This document shows, piece by piece, positions 1-6,430 of a DNA stretch of 9,502 nucleotides (position 1 is the stretch's first letter; each line of letters opens with the position of its first letter). This stretch comes from an uncultured Bacilli bacterium. Its GTDB lineage: Bacteria > Bacillota_I > Bacilli_A > RF39 > UBA660. Location of the stretch: contig CANQRX010000052.1 in assembly GCA_947626425.1 (NCBI GenBank), positions 1 through 9,502 of the forward strand, in the 5' to 3' direction. The translations under genes and the position numbers were made by a program. The notes under the pieces are model-generated. The model was not told the origin of the DNA, did not search any database, and saw nothing but the letters and a program-made list of their open reading frames with translations.

Positions 1-1
1 T

Positions 2-82
2 TATCAGAACGGTATAGAAATCGTAAACATACCTTTATTCCTCGGGCTCTCTTCTTATGTTCACTTTACAATTTTTGTTTAG
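2..82 (+). pseudogene. C-terminal remnant of a tyrosine recombinase (partial)
   Basis: The open frame entering from the left edge reads YQNGIEI, then NIP, then LGLSS, and ends at TAG 80-82. This lines up without gaps with the end of XerC/XerD-type integrases (pattern xENGVDIxxIQxLLGHSSxxTTQIYT). Integrases of this kind often sit beside hsdS genes and invert or swap HsdS domains. Here the conserved His of the GHSS motif is Leu (CTC at 47-49). The position of the nucleophilic Tyr appears to be Phe (TTT at 74-76), and the frame stops two codons later. If the alignment is right, the enzyme would be inactive. Only 26 codons are visible and the rest lies outside the window, so the call rests on a short match. 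Confidence 0.45.
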
Positions 83-99
83 ATATTTAGTTTCGCAAG

Positions 100-801
100 A
101 TGTCTATTATAAAAATGCCAAGTTTAAAAGAACAAGAGCAAATTGCCAATGTATTAGAATTATTGGATAAAAAAATAGAACTTCAATCTAAGAAAATAGA
201 AGCCCTTAAGTTATATAAATTATCACTTAGAGAAAAGCTGTTTAATATGTTTGATACAAAAGAAGAGACTTTATCTAAAATATTGTTAAAATGGAATAAA
301 AAAAACAAAGCTAACAAGTATTATTATGTGGAAAGTGTTAGCAATAAATTCGGATTTATAGCACAAAATGAACAATTCGATGATCGAAATATAGCAAGTA
401 GTAATACTGACAATTATTATGTCATTGAAAAAGGTGTATTTGCTTATAACCCATCTAGATTAAATGTTGGTTCCATAGCACTAAAGAAGGATGACAAAAC
501 TAGTTTAGTTAGTCCATTATATGAATGCTTTATGACAAATCAAAACAAAGATTTTTTATTAGAGTGGTTTCAATCTAAAGAATTTAAAAAAGGTGCTTTT
601 TCTAAATTTGAGGGTGGAGTAAGAAATACATTAAATTTTACAAATTTATCAACTATTAAAATATCATTACCAAATATTGAATCTCAAAATAGAATAGCTA
701 ATATTCTTAATAAATATAATAAACTAATTGAGTTTGAAAATAAAAAAATATATTTACTGCAAAAATTAAAAAAGGGTATTATGCAAAATATGTTTGTATA
801 G
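100..801 (+). CDS. hsdS: Half-length type I restriction specificity subunit (HsdS), one TRD
   Basis: HsdS proteins choose the DNA target of type I restriction-modification complexes through two target-recognition domains (TRDs) separated by conserved helical spacers. This 233-residue protein has only the second half. Residues 5-50 are the central conserved region (PSLKEQEQIA followed by a Lys/Glu-rich coiled coil). Residues 55-190 form one TRD with family motifs KFGFIAQNEQFD, AYNPSRLNVGSIA and GGVRNTLNF. Residues 191-233 are the distal conserved helix, a divergent copy of the central one. Full HsdS is about 400 residues. No Shine-Dalgarno sequence precedes the ATG, and an in-frame TAG lies at 88-90. 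It may therefore be a silent donor cassette, a truncated gene, or a functional half-subunit that dimerises. No hsdM or hsdR is visible. Confidence 0.85.
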   Translation: MSIIKMPSLKEQEQIANVLELLDKKIELQSKKIEALKLYKLSLREKLFNMFDTKEETLSKILLKWNKKNKANKYYYVESVSNKFGFIAQNEQFDDRNIASSNTDNYYVIEKGVFAYNPSRLNVGSIALKKDDKTSLVSPLYECFMTNQNKDFLLEWFQSKEFKKGAFSKFEGGVRNTLNFTNLSTIKISLPNIESQNRIANILNKYNKLIEFENKKIYLLQKLKKGIMQNMFV

Positions 802-846
802 CAATATATAATAATTTTGTTTACTATTTAAATACAATTTAGTTTA

Positions 847-875
847 TTGTTTTGTTGATTTCGATAGATTATAAT
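847..875 (+). promoter_or_regulatory. Sigma-A-type promoter for a candidate small RNA
   Basis: TTGTTT at 847-852 and a perfect TATAAT at 870-875 are separated by 17 bases. Transcription would start near 882. The first terminator lies only about 70 bases downstream, and no gene of normal size starts between them. Confidence 0.55.
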
Positions 876-881
876 ATAGTA

Positions 882-953
882 AAATAGCAATATTTATGGG
901 AAGGTTAGTATTTACAGCCTACGCGAAAGAATAGGAAATTAGTCCTATTTTTT
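882..953 (+). ncRNA. Candidate small RNA or attenuated leader, about 70 nt
   Basis: The segment is bounded by a good promoter and an intrinsic terminator. It can fold a 5-bp hairpin at 902-920 (AGGTT pairing with AGCCT) followed by the terminator hairpin at 930-949. CCTA at 918-921 could instead pair with TAGG at 932-935, which would disrupt both hairpins. A 12-codon frame, MGRLVFTAYAKE, runs from ATG 896 and stops at TAG 932-934 inside the terminator stem, but it has no clear ribosome binding site. It matches no RNA family I recognise. A leader-peptide attenuator, a regulatory RNA and the remnant of an older gene are all possible. Confidence 0.4.
930..953 (+). terminator. Rho-independent terminator
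   Basis: AATAGGA (930-936) pairs with TCCTATT (943-949) around a 6-base loop, and six T's run from 948 to 953. Confidence 0.7.
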
Positions 954-1152
954 AAATTAGACAATTCAGTAAAAGTATAAGAAGAATCATATTCATTTAC
1001 TCCGTATATTCGACAAGTTTCTATTAAATTTTGACAATTTAATTTTACAAGGAGCTTTTTATTTGTGTAAAGTTTAACTATTAAAATAGTGTGAAGTAAT
1101 ATTAAACTATAAAATAAAAAATAGGGTTTCCCGACAACTCTTATATAACTTC

Positions 1153-1166
1153 TTATGTTAACATAA
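1153..1166. repeat. 14-bp perfect palindrome
   Basis: TTATGTTAACATAA is its own reverse complement. It lies in the 600-base stretch between hsdS and the amidase gene. It could be an operator for a dimeric regulator or a chance AT-rich palindrome. It is about 250 bases from the nearest start codon, which argues against a simple operator. Confidence 0.25.
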
Positions 1167-1331
1167 TCTTTAGCTTTTTCGAGGGAAAAATTTATAATGA
1201 TGCAAAATCAAGTGGCTCATGTTAGAAAATTAAATAGTTTTTGCCGCTTGCAGAGATTTGTCGATAAAATTTATTGTAAACATTTAAACCCTTGTAATTA
1301 TTTTGATGTAAAAGCTAGGATTTATATTAAA

Positions 1332-1359
1332 TTTTCAAAAAATAAAACTTTTTTATTAT
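1332..1359 (+). promoter_or_regulatory. Weak candidate promoter for the LysM amidase
   Basis: TTTTCA (1332-1337), a 16-base spacer and TATTAT (1354-1359) lie upstream of the amidase. The match is poor and the surrounding A/T runs offer several alternatives, such as TATAAA at 1370-1375. Confidence 0.3.
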
Positions 1360-1422
1360 AGTAATTTATTATAAAGAACCAAAATAGACTTTTATCATAC
1401 TTTAATGATAGGAGGAATGTTT

Positions 1423-2631
1423 ATGGCAAAGAAAATTGTTATTGATGCTGGACATGGTGGTTCCGACCCAGGAACAAGTGCAAATGGGATAGTTGAAAAA
1501 GATTATACGTTAAAAATAAGCAAATACTTAAAAAATCGGTTTGATGATTTAGGAATTGAAAGTGCCTTAACAAGAACTGGCGATGAAACTTTAGGACCAA
1601 AAGAACGACCTAATCGGGTCCAAAGTTTTTATGGTAATGGTTCAGATGTTATTGTTTTATCAAACCACATTAATGCTGGTGGTGGCGATGGGGCTGAAAT
1701 TATTTATTCGCTAAGAAACAGTGATGCTCTATCTAAAAGTATTGCTAATGAGTTTATTAAAAGTGGCCAAAATGTTCGAAAATACTATCAAAGGAGATTA
1801 CCATCTGATCCTTCAAAAGATTATTATTATATTTTAAGAGATACTCCCAATAATGAATCGATTATTATTGAATATGGTTTTGCCGACAGCGGTGCAGATG
1901 ATCCAAGTTTAATTAAGAATAATTGGGAAGACTTAGCTGAAGCTGTTGTTAGAGGTGTTGCGAATTATTTAAAAGTACCTTATCAACCAATCGAAGGAAG
2001 TAACACGTATGTCGTAAAAAAAGGTGATACTCTTTGGCAACTAGCAAGACAGTTTAATACAACGGTTGATCAAATTAAAGAGGCTAACAATTTAACAAGT
2101 AACTCTTTATCGATTGGTCAAGTCTTAATTATTCCTGGTCTTAATGAAGATGTTGACAGCGATGAAAATGAATATTACGTAGTTAAAAAAGGTGACACTT
2201 TATATCAAATATCTCAAAAATATGGACTAAGTGTTGATGAATTAAAACGCCTTAACAACTTAAGTAGCAATGCTTTATCAATCGGGCAAAGATTATTAGT
2301 AAAAAGAGGTATTCCAAGTAGCACAACGTATGATACCTATACAGTAAAAAAAGGTGATAGTCTTTACCAAATTGCTCAGATGTATAACACAAGTGTTGAT
2401 GAAATTAAGAGTTTAAATAATTTAAGTAGTAATCTGTTAAGTATTGGCCAAGTTTTAAAAATTCCTAGTAGCAGCATCTCAAATGATAATATCATTTATA
2501 CGGTGGTCGCCGGTGATAACTTGTATCGGATAGCTCAAAGATATAATGTAAGCTTAGAACAATTAAGAAAACTTAACAATTTAAATACTGATAATTTAAG
2601 CATAGGCCAAAAAATATTAATTCCAAATTAA
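1423..2631 (+). CDS. N-acetylmuramoyl-L-alanine amidase with four LysM domains
   Basis: This zinc enzyme (Amidase_3 family) cuts the bond between N-acetylmuramic acid and L-alanine in peptidoglycan. The catalytic domain covers residues 1-187. Expected zinc ligands and catalytic Glu are visible: H11 (DAGHGG), E25 (VEKDY), H82 (SNHINAGG) and E150 (IIIEYGF). Four LysM modules that bind glycan follow at about 195-238, 251-294, 306-348 and 358-401, each with a KKGDTL-like start and LSIGQ near its end. The start is placed at ATG 1423, 7 bases after AGGAGG (1410-1415). Upstream in-frame ATGs at 1405 and 1417 precede or overlap that site. The protein begins directly with the first strand of the domain and has no signal peptide, so export would need a holin, lysis or another route, as for phage endolysins or CwlC-type amidases. 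A single-gene transcript is likely. Confidence 0.93.
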   Translation: MAKKIVIDAGHGGSDPGTSANGIVEKDYTLKISKYLKNRFDDLGIESALTRTGDETLGPKERPNRVQSFYGNGSDVIVLSNHINAGGGDGAEIIYSLRNSDALSKSIANEFIKSGQNVRKYYQRRLPSDPSKDYYYILRDTPNNESIIIEYGFADSGADDPSLIKNNWEDLAEAVVRGVANYLKVPYQPIEGSNTYVVKKGDTLWQLARQFNTTVDQIKEANNLTSNSLSIGQVLIIPGLNEDVDSDENEYYVVKKGDTLYQISQKYGLSVDELKRLNNLSSNALSIGQRLLVKRGIPSSTTYDTYTVKKGDSLYQIAQMYNTSVDEIKSLNNLSSNLLSIGQVLKIPSSSISNDNIIYTVVAGDNLYRIAQRYNVSLEQLRKLNNLNTDNLSIGQKILIPN

Positions 2632-2652
2632 CAAAGCAACTTTGTTTTTTCT
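2630..2652 (+). terminator. Terminator between convergent amidase and PrsW-like genes
   Basis: AACAAAG (2630-2636) pairs with CTTTGTT (2640-2646) around a 3-base loop, followed by TTTT-C-TTTT. It starts inside the amidase stop codon and ends just before the stop of the convergent gene. Confidence 0.8.
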
Positions 2653-2656
2653 TTTA

Positions 2657-3421
2657 TTAAAGCATAAATGTATATATCCAAAATAAAGTAACTAAAATCA
2701 AAATTATAATTTTAAAACTTGAAATTTTTTTAAAATTTTCTTCTTGAATTTCAAAATATTTTAATCTTGCCCTTTTAATAAATATAAAAGCTAAAATATA
2801 AGAGATTATTCCTAAAATAAAAATTACTAATGATTTTCCTAACCGTTCGGGACTTAAAGCCACATAACAATTGTAAATCGTGTGAATTACTATTGGAAAT
2901 AACAAACTAAAAAATGTTAATAAATAATATTTTAATTTATTATTTTCTTTCACATCATCTGCTTTAATTAAAAAATATGCCATTATCAATTGGGATATGA
3001 TATGAATAGGAATTATAATTCGCCAGACACCTAAAATAATTCCATCACTTGCATAAGAGAAATTTTCATAAAACATAAAAATAGTTGAAATAAGCATTGA
3101 ATTTTTAACAATTTCCCATTTATTTTGTGGTTTAGAATTTTTAATCGCTAAAAATTTGGCAATTTCTTCGGGAAAAGCTGTATAAAGTAGCTTTTGGGTA
3201 AAAATCAATAAAAACAATGAATCATTAAACAGCTGCCAAAAATTACGGTAAATAACAGCAAAAATTTGTTTAATAAAACTATCATAGACCATTAAAATAA
3301 TTAAAGATAATGTCATATAATAAGTTAAATTAAATATTTTTTTTAAACTATCTTTCTCTTTAACAAATAAATTAATTATAACTAATGGTAAAAAAGAAAT
3401 AAAAATTTGAATTATAACCAT
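2657..3421 (-). CDS. PrsW-like intramembrane protease
   Basis: The 254-residue protein is mostly hydrophobic, with about eight predicted membrane helices by eye. It carries the spaced motifs of the PrsW/CPBP-like membrane proteases: EEIAK (E85, E86, K89), FYENFSYA (E119, N120), PIHIISQ (H140) and IHTIYN (H180, N184). In Bacillus subtilis, PrsW makes the first cut in the anti-sigma factor RsiW. Here no sigma or anti-sigma gene adjoins it, so its substrate is unknown. The start ATG (3419-3421 on the complement) has AGGAAG 8 bases upstream, and a good promoter precedes it. The gene is convergent with the amidase and divergent from rpsF. Family membership is well supported; the role is not. Confidence 0.8.
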   Translation of the reverse strand: MVIIQIFISFLPLVIINLFVKEKDSLKKIFNLTYYMTLSLIILMVYDSFIKQIFAVIYRNFWQLFNDSLFLLIFTQKLLYTAFPEEIAKFLAIKNSKPQNKWEIVKNSMLISTIFMFYENFSYASDGIILGVWRIIIPIHIISQLIMAYFLIKADDVKENNKLKYYLLTFFSLLFPIVIHTIYNCYVALSPERLGKSLVIFILGIISYILAFIFIKRARLKYFEIQEENFKKISSFKIIILILVTLFWIYTFML

Positions 3422-3448
3422 ACATCCAACTTCCTTTACATATTTTTA

Positions 3449-3476
3449 ATTATAACAATAAAAATTTTTTTGTCCA
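3449..3476 (-). promoter_or_regulatory. Promoter of the PrsW-like gene
   Basis: Read on the minus strand, TGGACA (3476-3471), a 16-base spacer of A and T runs, and TATAAT (3454-3449). The start codon is about 28 bases downstream. Confidence 0.65.
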
Positions 3477-3492
3477 GTGCGCTCATAAAAAC

Positions 3493-3521
3493 TTTACAAT
3501 TGAGATAAGCTTTGTTAAAAT
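3493..3521 (+). promoter_or_regulatory. Promoter of the rpsF-ssb-rpsR operon
   Basis: TTTACA (3493-3498), a 17-base spacer and TAAAAT (3516-3521). It predicts a leader of about 65 bases before rpsF. It lies back to back with the PrsW-like promoter. Confidence 0.65.
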
Positions 3522-3525
3522 AAGG

Positions 3526-3566
3526 GCGAGTAAGTGATTACTCCTTGCTTTTTTATAAAAAAAAGC
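3526..3566 (+). promoter_or_regulatory. Structured rpsF mRNA leader
   Basis: GAGTAA (3528-3533) and TTACTC (3538-3543) form a 6-bp hairpin with a GTGA loop. GCTTTTTT (3547-3554) and AAAAAAGC (3559-3566) can form a second one. In many bacteria the S6:S18 complex binds a leader RNA containing a conserved CCG and represses this operon. I do not see that CCG here, so feedback control is inferred from the position and the hairpins only. Confidence 0.4.
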
Positions 3567-3592
3567 CATTAGACCATAAGGAGGTGTAAAAA

Positions 3593-3883
3593 ATGAACAA
3601 TTATGAAATTATGTTTATTGTCAAAGCAACTATGGAAGCTGATATGATTAAAAAAACAGTTGAAAACTATAAAAGTTTAATTAAAACTTTAAAAGGAAAA
3701 GTTGTTGATTTCAAAGAGATGGGTGAAAAAAAATTAGCTTATCCAATTAAAAAAGAAATCAATGGCTACTATTATGTTATGACAGTAGAATTAGCAAAAG
3801 AAAACGTATCTGAATTCGATCGAAAAATTCGTTTAGATGAAAATGTTTTAAGACATTTAATTATCAATTTAGATGAGGAGTAG
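3593..3883 (+). CDS. rpsF: 30S ribosomal protein S6
   Basis: S6 binds the platform of the 30S subunit together with S18. The 96-residue length and sequence fit the family along its whole length: MNNYEIMFIVK at the N-terminus, GEKKLAYPIKKEINGYYYVM in the middle and LDENVLRHLIINL near the end. ATG 3593 follows a strong ribosome binding site AAGGAGGTG (3578-3586) by 6 bases. It is the first gene of the conserved rpsF-ssb-rpsR operon, and only two bases separate its stop from the ssb start. Confidence 0.97.
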   Translation: MNNYEIMFIVKATMEADMIKKTVENYKSLIKTLKGKVVDFKEMGEKKLAYPIKKEINGYYYVMTVELAKENVSEFDRKIRLDENVLRHLIINLDEE

Positions 3884-3885
3884 TT

Positions 3886-4416
3886 ATGAATAAAGTAATT
3901 TTAATAGGAAGATTAGCTAGAGATCCAGAACTAAGAACTACAGCAAGCGGTGTAAGTTTTACAAGATTTACTATTGCGGTAAATCGTTTTGGCGCAAGCC
4001 AAAATGGTCAAGCTCAAACTGATTTCATTGGTTGTGTAGCATGGCGACGTCAAGCGGAAACGATTGCCAAATATTGTTCTAAAGGTTCTCAAGTCGCAGT
4101 CGATGGAAGAATTCAAACAGGAAGTTATGATGGAGCCGATGGTCAAAAAAGATATACAACTGATGTCGTAGCAGATAATGTAACATTCTTAGGCCGAGCA
4201 AATAGTTCTAATGAAAATCAAAACTTTAATACTGAACCTGCTTTTGGCTTCCCTGATACTAATAACAACAATCCTTTTCCTACTGATAACTTTAGTCAAT
4301 CATCAAACTTTAATGATTTAACTCCAAGTGATATGCCTGTTACGAATGTTAGTGACGACCCATTTAAAGATTTTGGCGAAGAAGTATCACTTGCTGATGA
4401 TGATTTACCATTTTAA
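3886..4416 (+). CDS. ssb: Single-stranded DNA-binding protein
   Basis: SSB coats single-stranded DNA during replication, repair and recombination. Residues 1-107 are the OB fold, opening with MNKVILIGRLARDPELR and including FIGCVAWRRQAETIAKY and GSQVAVDGRIQTGSY. A low-complexity linker rich in Asn, Ser, Phe and Pro follows (about 108-160). The acidic tip DDDLPF (171-176) is the docking site for partner enzymes such as RecO, PriA and the polymerase clamp loader. At 176 residues it is close to B. subtilis SsbA. GAGGAG (3875-3880), inside the last rpsF codons, lies 5 bases before the ATG, so translation is likely coupled. Confidence 0.97.
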   Translation: MNKVILIGRLARDPELRTTASGVSFTRFTIAVNRFGASQNGQAQTDFIGCVAWRRQAETIAKYCSKGSQVAVDGRIQTGSYDGADGQKRYTTDVVADNVTFLGRANSSNENQNFNTEPAFGFPDTNNNNPFPTDNFSQSSNFNDLTPSDMPVTNVSDDPFKDFGEEVSLADDDLPF

Positions 4417-4431
4417 TGAAAGGAGAAAATT

Positions 4432-4647
4432 ATGGCAGAATTTCGACGTAAAAGAAAAAAAATATGTCAAATGTGTGCTGGCAAAAGTGTTGATTACAAA
4501 GATGTTATGATTATTAATAAATACATAAGCGAAAAAGGAAAAATATATAACCGTCGTATGACTGGTGCTTGTGCAAAACATCAAAGACATATTGCCAAAC
4601 AAATTAAATATGCACGTTTTATGGCTTTAATCCCATATGTTAAGTAA
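4432..4647 (+). CDS. rpsR: 30S ribosomal protein S18, zinc-binding form
   Basis: S18 partners S6 on the 30S platform. The 71 residues carry the family core DYKDV, ISEKGKI, RRMTGACAKHQR and ALIPYVK. C12 and C15 (CQMC) together with C47 and H50 (CAKH) have the spacing of a zinc site, the so-called C+ form. B. subtilis S18 lacks these cysteines. AAAGGAG (4419-4425) lies 6 bases before the ATG. It is the last gene of the operon and ends in an intrinsic terminator. Confidence 0.96.
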   Translation: MAEFRRKRKKICQMCAGKSVDYKDVMIINKYISEKGKIYNRRMTGACAKHQRHIAKQIKYARFMALIPYVK

Positions 4648-4668
4648 GACTTTAAAAAGTCTTTTTTT
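4646..4668 (+). terminator. Terminator of the rpsF-ssb-rpsR operon
   Basis: AAGACT (4646-4651) pairs with AGTCTT (4658-4663), followed by a T run to 4668. The stem overlaps the rpsR stop codon. No clear promoter follows before the kinase gene at 4697, so some read-through may supply it. Confidence 0.8.
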
Positions 4669-4696
4669 AAAATAAAAAGTAAAGGAATTGATTAAA

Positions 4697-5575
4697 ATGA
4701 AAAGAAAAGATGGATTTATAATCTTAGATGAACAACAAGAAATTACCAGACCCCAAGATCAAGAAAGAGATTATGGAAGTAATGAACATTTATGGTTTTC
4801 AATTAATGGCGAAGAATATTTTTACAAACAATATCAGGATTTATCAGCATGTTATACTGAATTATTTTGTGAAGAAATAGCCAAATCTTTAAATATTCCA
4901 ACTGCTACTTACGATTTAGCAATTTATAAGGGCCAAACTGGAATAATAAGTAAAAATTATAATCCAACTCATAAAAATGAAGTCCACATTTTAACTCTTA
5001 TTAAAGAAATCTATAAAAATAAAGATATGGCTCATAATATGCCAAAAAAAGTATCAAATCTTGAAACAATCTGGAATGTTTTAGAGTATCATTATTTTGA
5101 TAATCCTCATCGTCATGAAATAGTCGAAAACATTATGAAAGGAGTTGTGGATTCATTTATTTTACAGCTTTGTACTGGAAATACCGATTTACATGTCAGA
5201 AACTTAGTAATAATTGAAGATGAAAATCCCCATTTGGCGCCTAATTTTGACTATGGCTTTGGCCTATCAGCATTTACAAGAAAATCGAAATTTCATCCTT
5301 ATAGTTTAAACATTGATCCCTACAGCGATTTATTAAAAGTTAAAGAATTAATGGAACAATTCTTTTCAACCTTAGATGCTGAAACAGTCGAATACTGTTA
5401 TCAAAAAATAATTGCTATGCCAACATCTGATGAAGTCTTTGAAAAAATTGAAGAAAAAATAGGAATGCCTGTTGACGAATTTTATAAATACCTAATTGAA
5501 TATGAATACGAAATATATCAGCCAGCTTTATTAAGCGTTATAAAAGATTTTCACCAAACCCAGAAAAGAAAATGA
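4697..5575 (+). CDS. HipA-like protein kinase, catalytic residues intact
   Basis: The 292-residue protein has the core of HipA/CtkA-like Ser/Thr kinases. K44 (YFYKQY) and E55 are candidate ATP-positioning residues. GNTDLHVRN (161-169) is the catalytic loop with D164, H166 and N169. APNFDYG (181-187) supplies the metal-binding D185 in a DYG version of DFG. It is shorter than HipA (about 440 residues) and lacks an obvious N-terminal HipA lobe. The start is ATG 4697, with AAAGGA (4681-4686) ten bases upstream; a TTG at 4688 is too close to that site. The stop overlaps the next gene by ATGA. No HipB-like DNA-binding antitoxin adjoins it, so a classic toxin-antitoxin role is not shown. The substrate is unknown. 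Confidence 0.75.
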   Translation: MKRKDGFIILDEQQEITRPQDQERDYGSNEHLWFSINGEEYFYKQYQDLSACYTELFCEEIAKSLNIPTATYDLAIYKGQTGIISKNYNPTHKNEVHILTLIKEIYKNKDMAHNMPKKVSNLETIWNVLEYHYFDNPHRHEIVENIMKGVVDSFILQLCTGNTDLHVRNLVIIEDENPHLAPNFDYGFGLSAFTRKSKFHPYSLNIDPYSDLLKVKELMEQFFSTLDAETVEYCYQKIIAMPTSDEVFEKIEEKIGMPVDEFYKYLIEYEYEIYQPALLSVIKDFHQTQKRK

Positions 5576-6426
5576 AAAAGCAAAACAACTTCTATATTTT
5601 AGATGACCAAAATTTAATTTCTAACCCTAACCGTAATTCTCAAATTTTAAATAAAGGACACTGGTTTATAATTGAAAATAAAGAATATTACTTTAAACCT
5701 GTTTTCAATGAATATAATGCTTATAAAGAAATTTTTGCCTCTTTAGTAGCAAAACATTTAGAGATTCCTAGTGTAACATATTATCTTGGTCAGTTTAACA
5801 ATGAAATTGGTGTTTTTAGCGAAAATTTTAATCCTCAACATTTACCAGAAATAAGTTTATCTAGTATTCTTAATTACTTTATAGATAATCAAGTAAAGAA
5901 TAATACCAATTATAATATTAAAGACTACCATTTTAATCTTGATTATTTATGGGAAGCCCTATCTTATTTTAAAGATAATGTTAATAATCGTTTTAATTTA
6001 CCGAAATTAATGAAAGAATTAGTGGATGCTTTTATTCTGCAAATTTTACTGGCTAACGGTGATTTAATTCCCGATAATTTAACAATTATAATGGATCAAG
6101 AACCTCATTTTTCATTAAATTATGATTTTGAAAAGATGGGTGTAAGTAAAATAAATGGTTATATTAATTTTTGTTTACAAGTCATTCCTCAAAATGAATT
6201 AATCATGCGTCCTAAAGATTGTTTAGAAGATTTTTTAAATTATTCTGATGAATCTTTTAAAAACTATTTTCAAACCAAATTAGATAAGTTACCTTCAAGT
6301 TCTTTAATTCTTCAAGAAATGGAAAGTTTAATGAACCTAAAATTAAATGATAAAATCTTACAAATAGCAGCTATTTATGATGAAAATTGCCAAAATATTA
6401 AAGCTAATTTTAATAAAAAACTATAA
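5572..6426 (+). CDS. Degenerate HipA-like paralogue, probable pseudokinase
   Basis: This 284-residue protein is a paralogue of the upstream kinase. Both share the order HLWFSIN/HWFII, the EYxF/YYFKP strand, a segment ending in NFNP or NYNP, and VDxFILQ before the catalytic loop. The key positions align with the same residue numbers. Here the loop is ANGDLIPDN (161-169): D164 and N169 remain, but H166 is Ile. The DYG is replaced by DFE (185-187), so the metal-loop glycine is lost. K42 and E53 remain candidates for ATP contact. It probably has weak or no kinase activity and may regulate or scaffold its partner. It starts at ATG 5572 with a 4-base overlap, so it is translationally coupled, and it is followed by a terminator. 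Confidence 0.7.
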   Translation: MKKQNNFYILDDQNLISNPNRNSQILNKGHWFIIENKEYYFKPVFNEYNAYKEIFASLVAKHLEIPSVTYYLGQFNNEIGVFSENFNPQHLPEISLSSILNYFIDNQVKNNTNYNIKDYHFNLDYLWEALSYFKDNVNNRFNLPKLMKELVDAFILQILLANGDLIPDNLTIIMDQEPHFSLNYDFEKMGVSKINGYINFCLQVIPQNELIMRPKDCLEDFLNYSDESFKNYFQTKLDKLPSSSLILQEMESLMNLKLNDKILQIAAIYDENCQNIKANFNKKL

Positions 6427-6430
6427 AAAA

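Larger units (their letters stand above)
905..1207 (-). pseudogene. Unassigned 100-codon open frame, possible gene remnant
   Basis: Between a TGA at 1208-1210 and a TAA at 905-907 (minus strand), one frame stays open for 100 codons in very AT-rich DNA, where stops are frequent. The translation looks partly protein-like (for example EKAKDYVNIRSYIRVVGKP, then a hydrophobic stretch LFYSLILLHTILIVKL, then VNEYDSSYTF). It has no ATG or GTG start and no ribosome binding site, and I recognise no family. It also overlaps the candidate small RNA on the other strand. It may be the decayed 3' part of a gene related to the neighbouring restriction locus, or chance. Confidence 0.25.
954..1404. other. Intergenic stretch without a supported gene on the plus strand
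   Basis: Apart from the minus-strand open frame and the palindrome listed separately, I see only short frames here. One is a 16-codon minus-strand frame starting at 1283, MFTINFIDKSLQAAKTI. Its last residues look protein-like and it stops shortly before the 100-codon frame. That would fit a decayed gene broken by frameshifts and stops. I see no tRNA or CRISPR repeat. Confidence 0.4.

Noticed and set aside
896..953. PreQ1 or other known riboswitch in the short transcript
   Set aside because: The AGGTT/AGCCT hairpin plus terminator superficially recalls small riboswitches, but I could not find the conserved core of any, and no gene follows closely.
1405..1422. Amidase start at ATG 1405 (six extra residues)
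   Set aside because: The strong AGGAGG site at 1410-1415 lies after this ATG and is well spaced for ATG 1423.
1995..2628. DNA tandem repeat in the amidase gene
   Set aside because: The periodicity is explained by four diverged LysM protein modules and is not a recent DNA repeat.
4688..4696. TTG start for the first kinase
   Set aside because: It leaves only one base between AAAGGA and the start; ATG 4697 has workable spacing and is the commoner codon.
5573..5575. TGA read as tryptophan (mycoplasma code)
   Set aside because: TGG is used for Trp throughout, and reading through this TGA gives only a short tail that ends at the next stop. The ATGA overlap fits a true stop.
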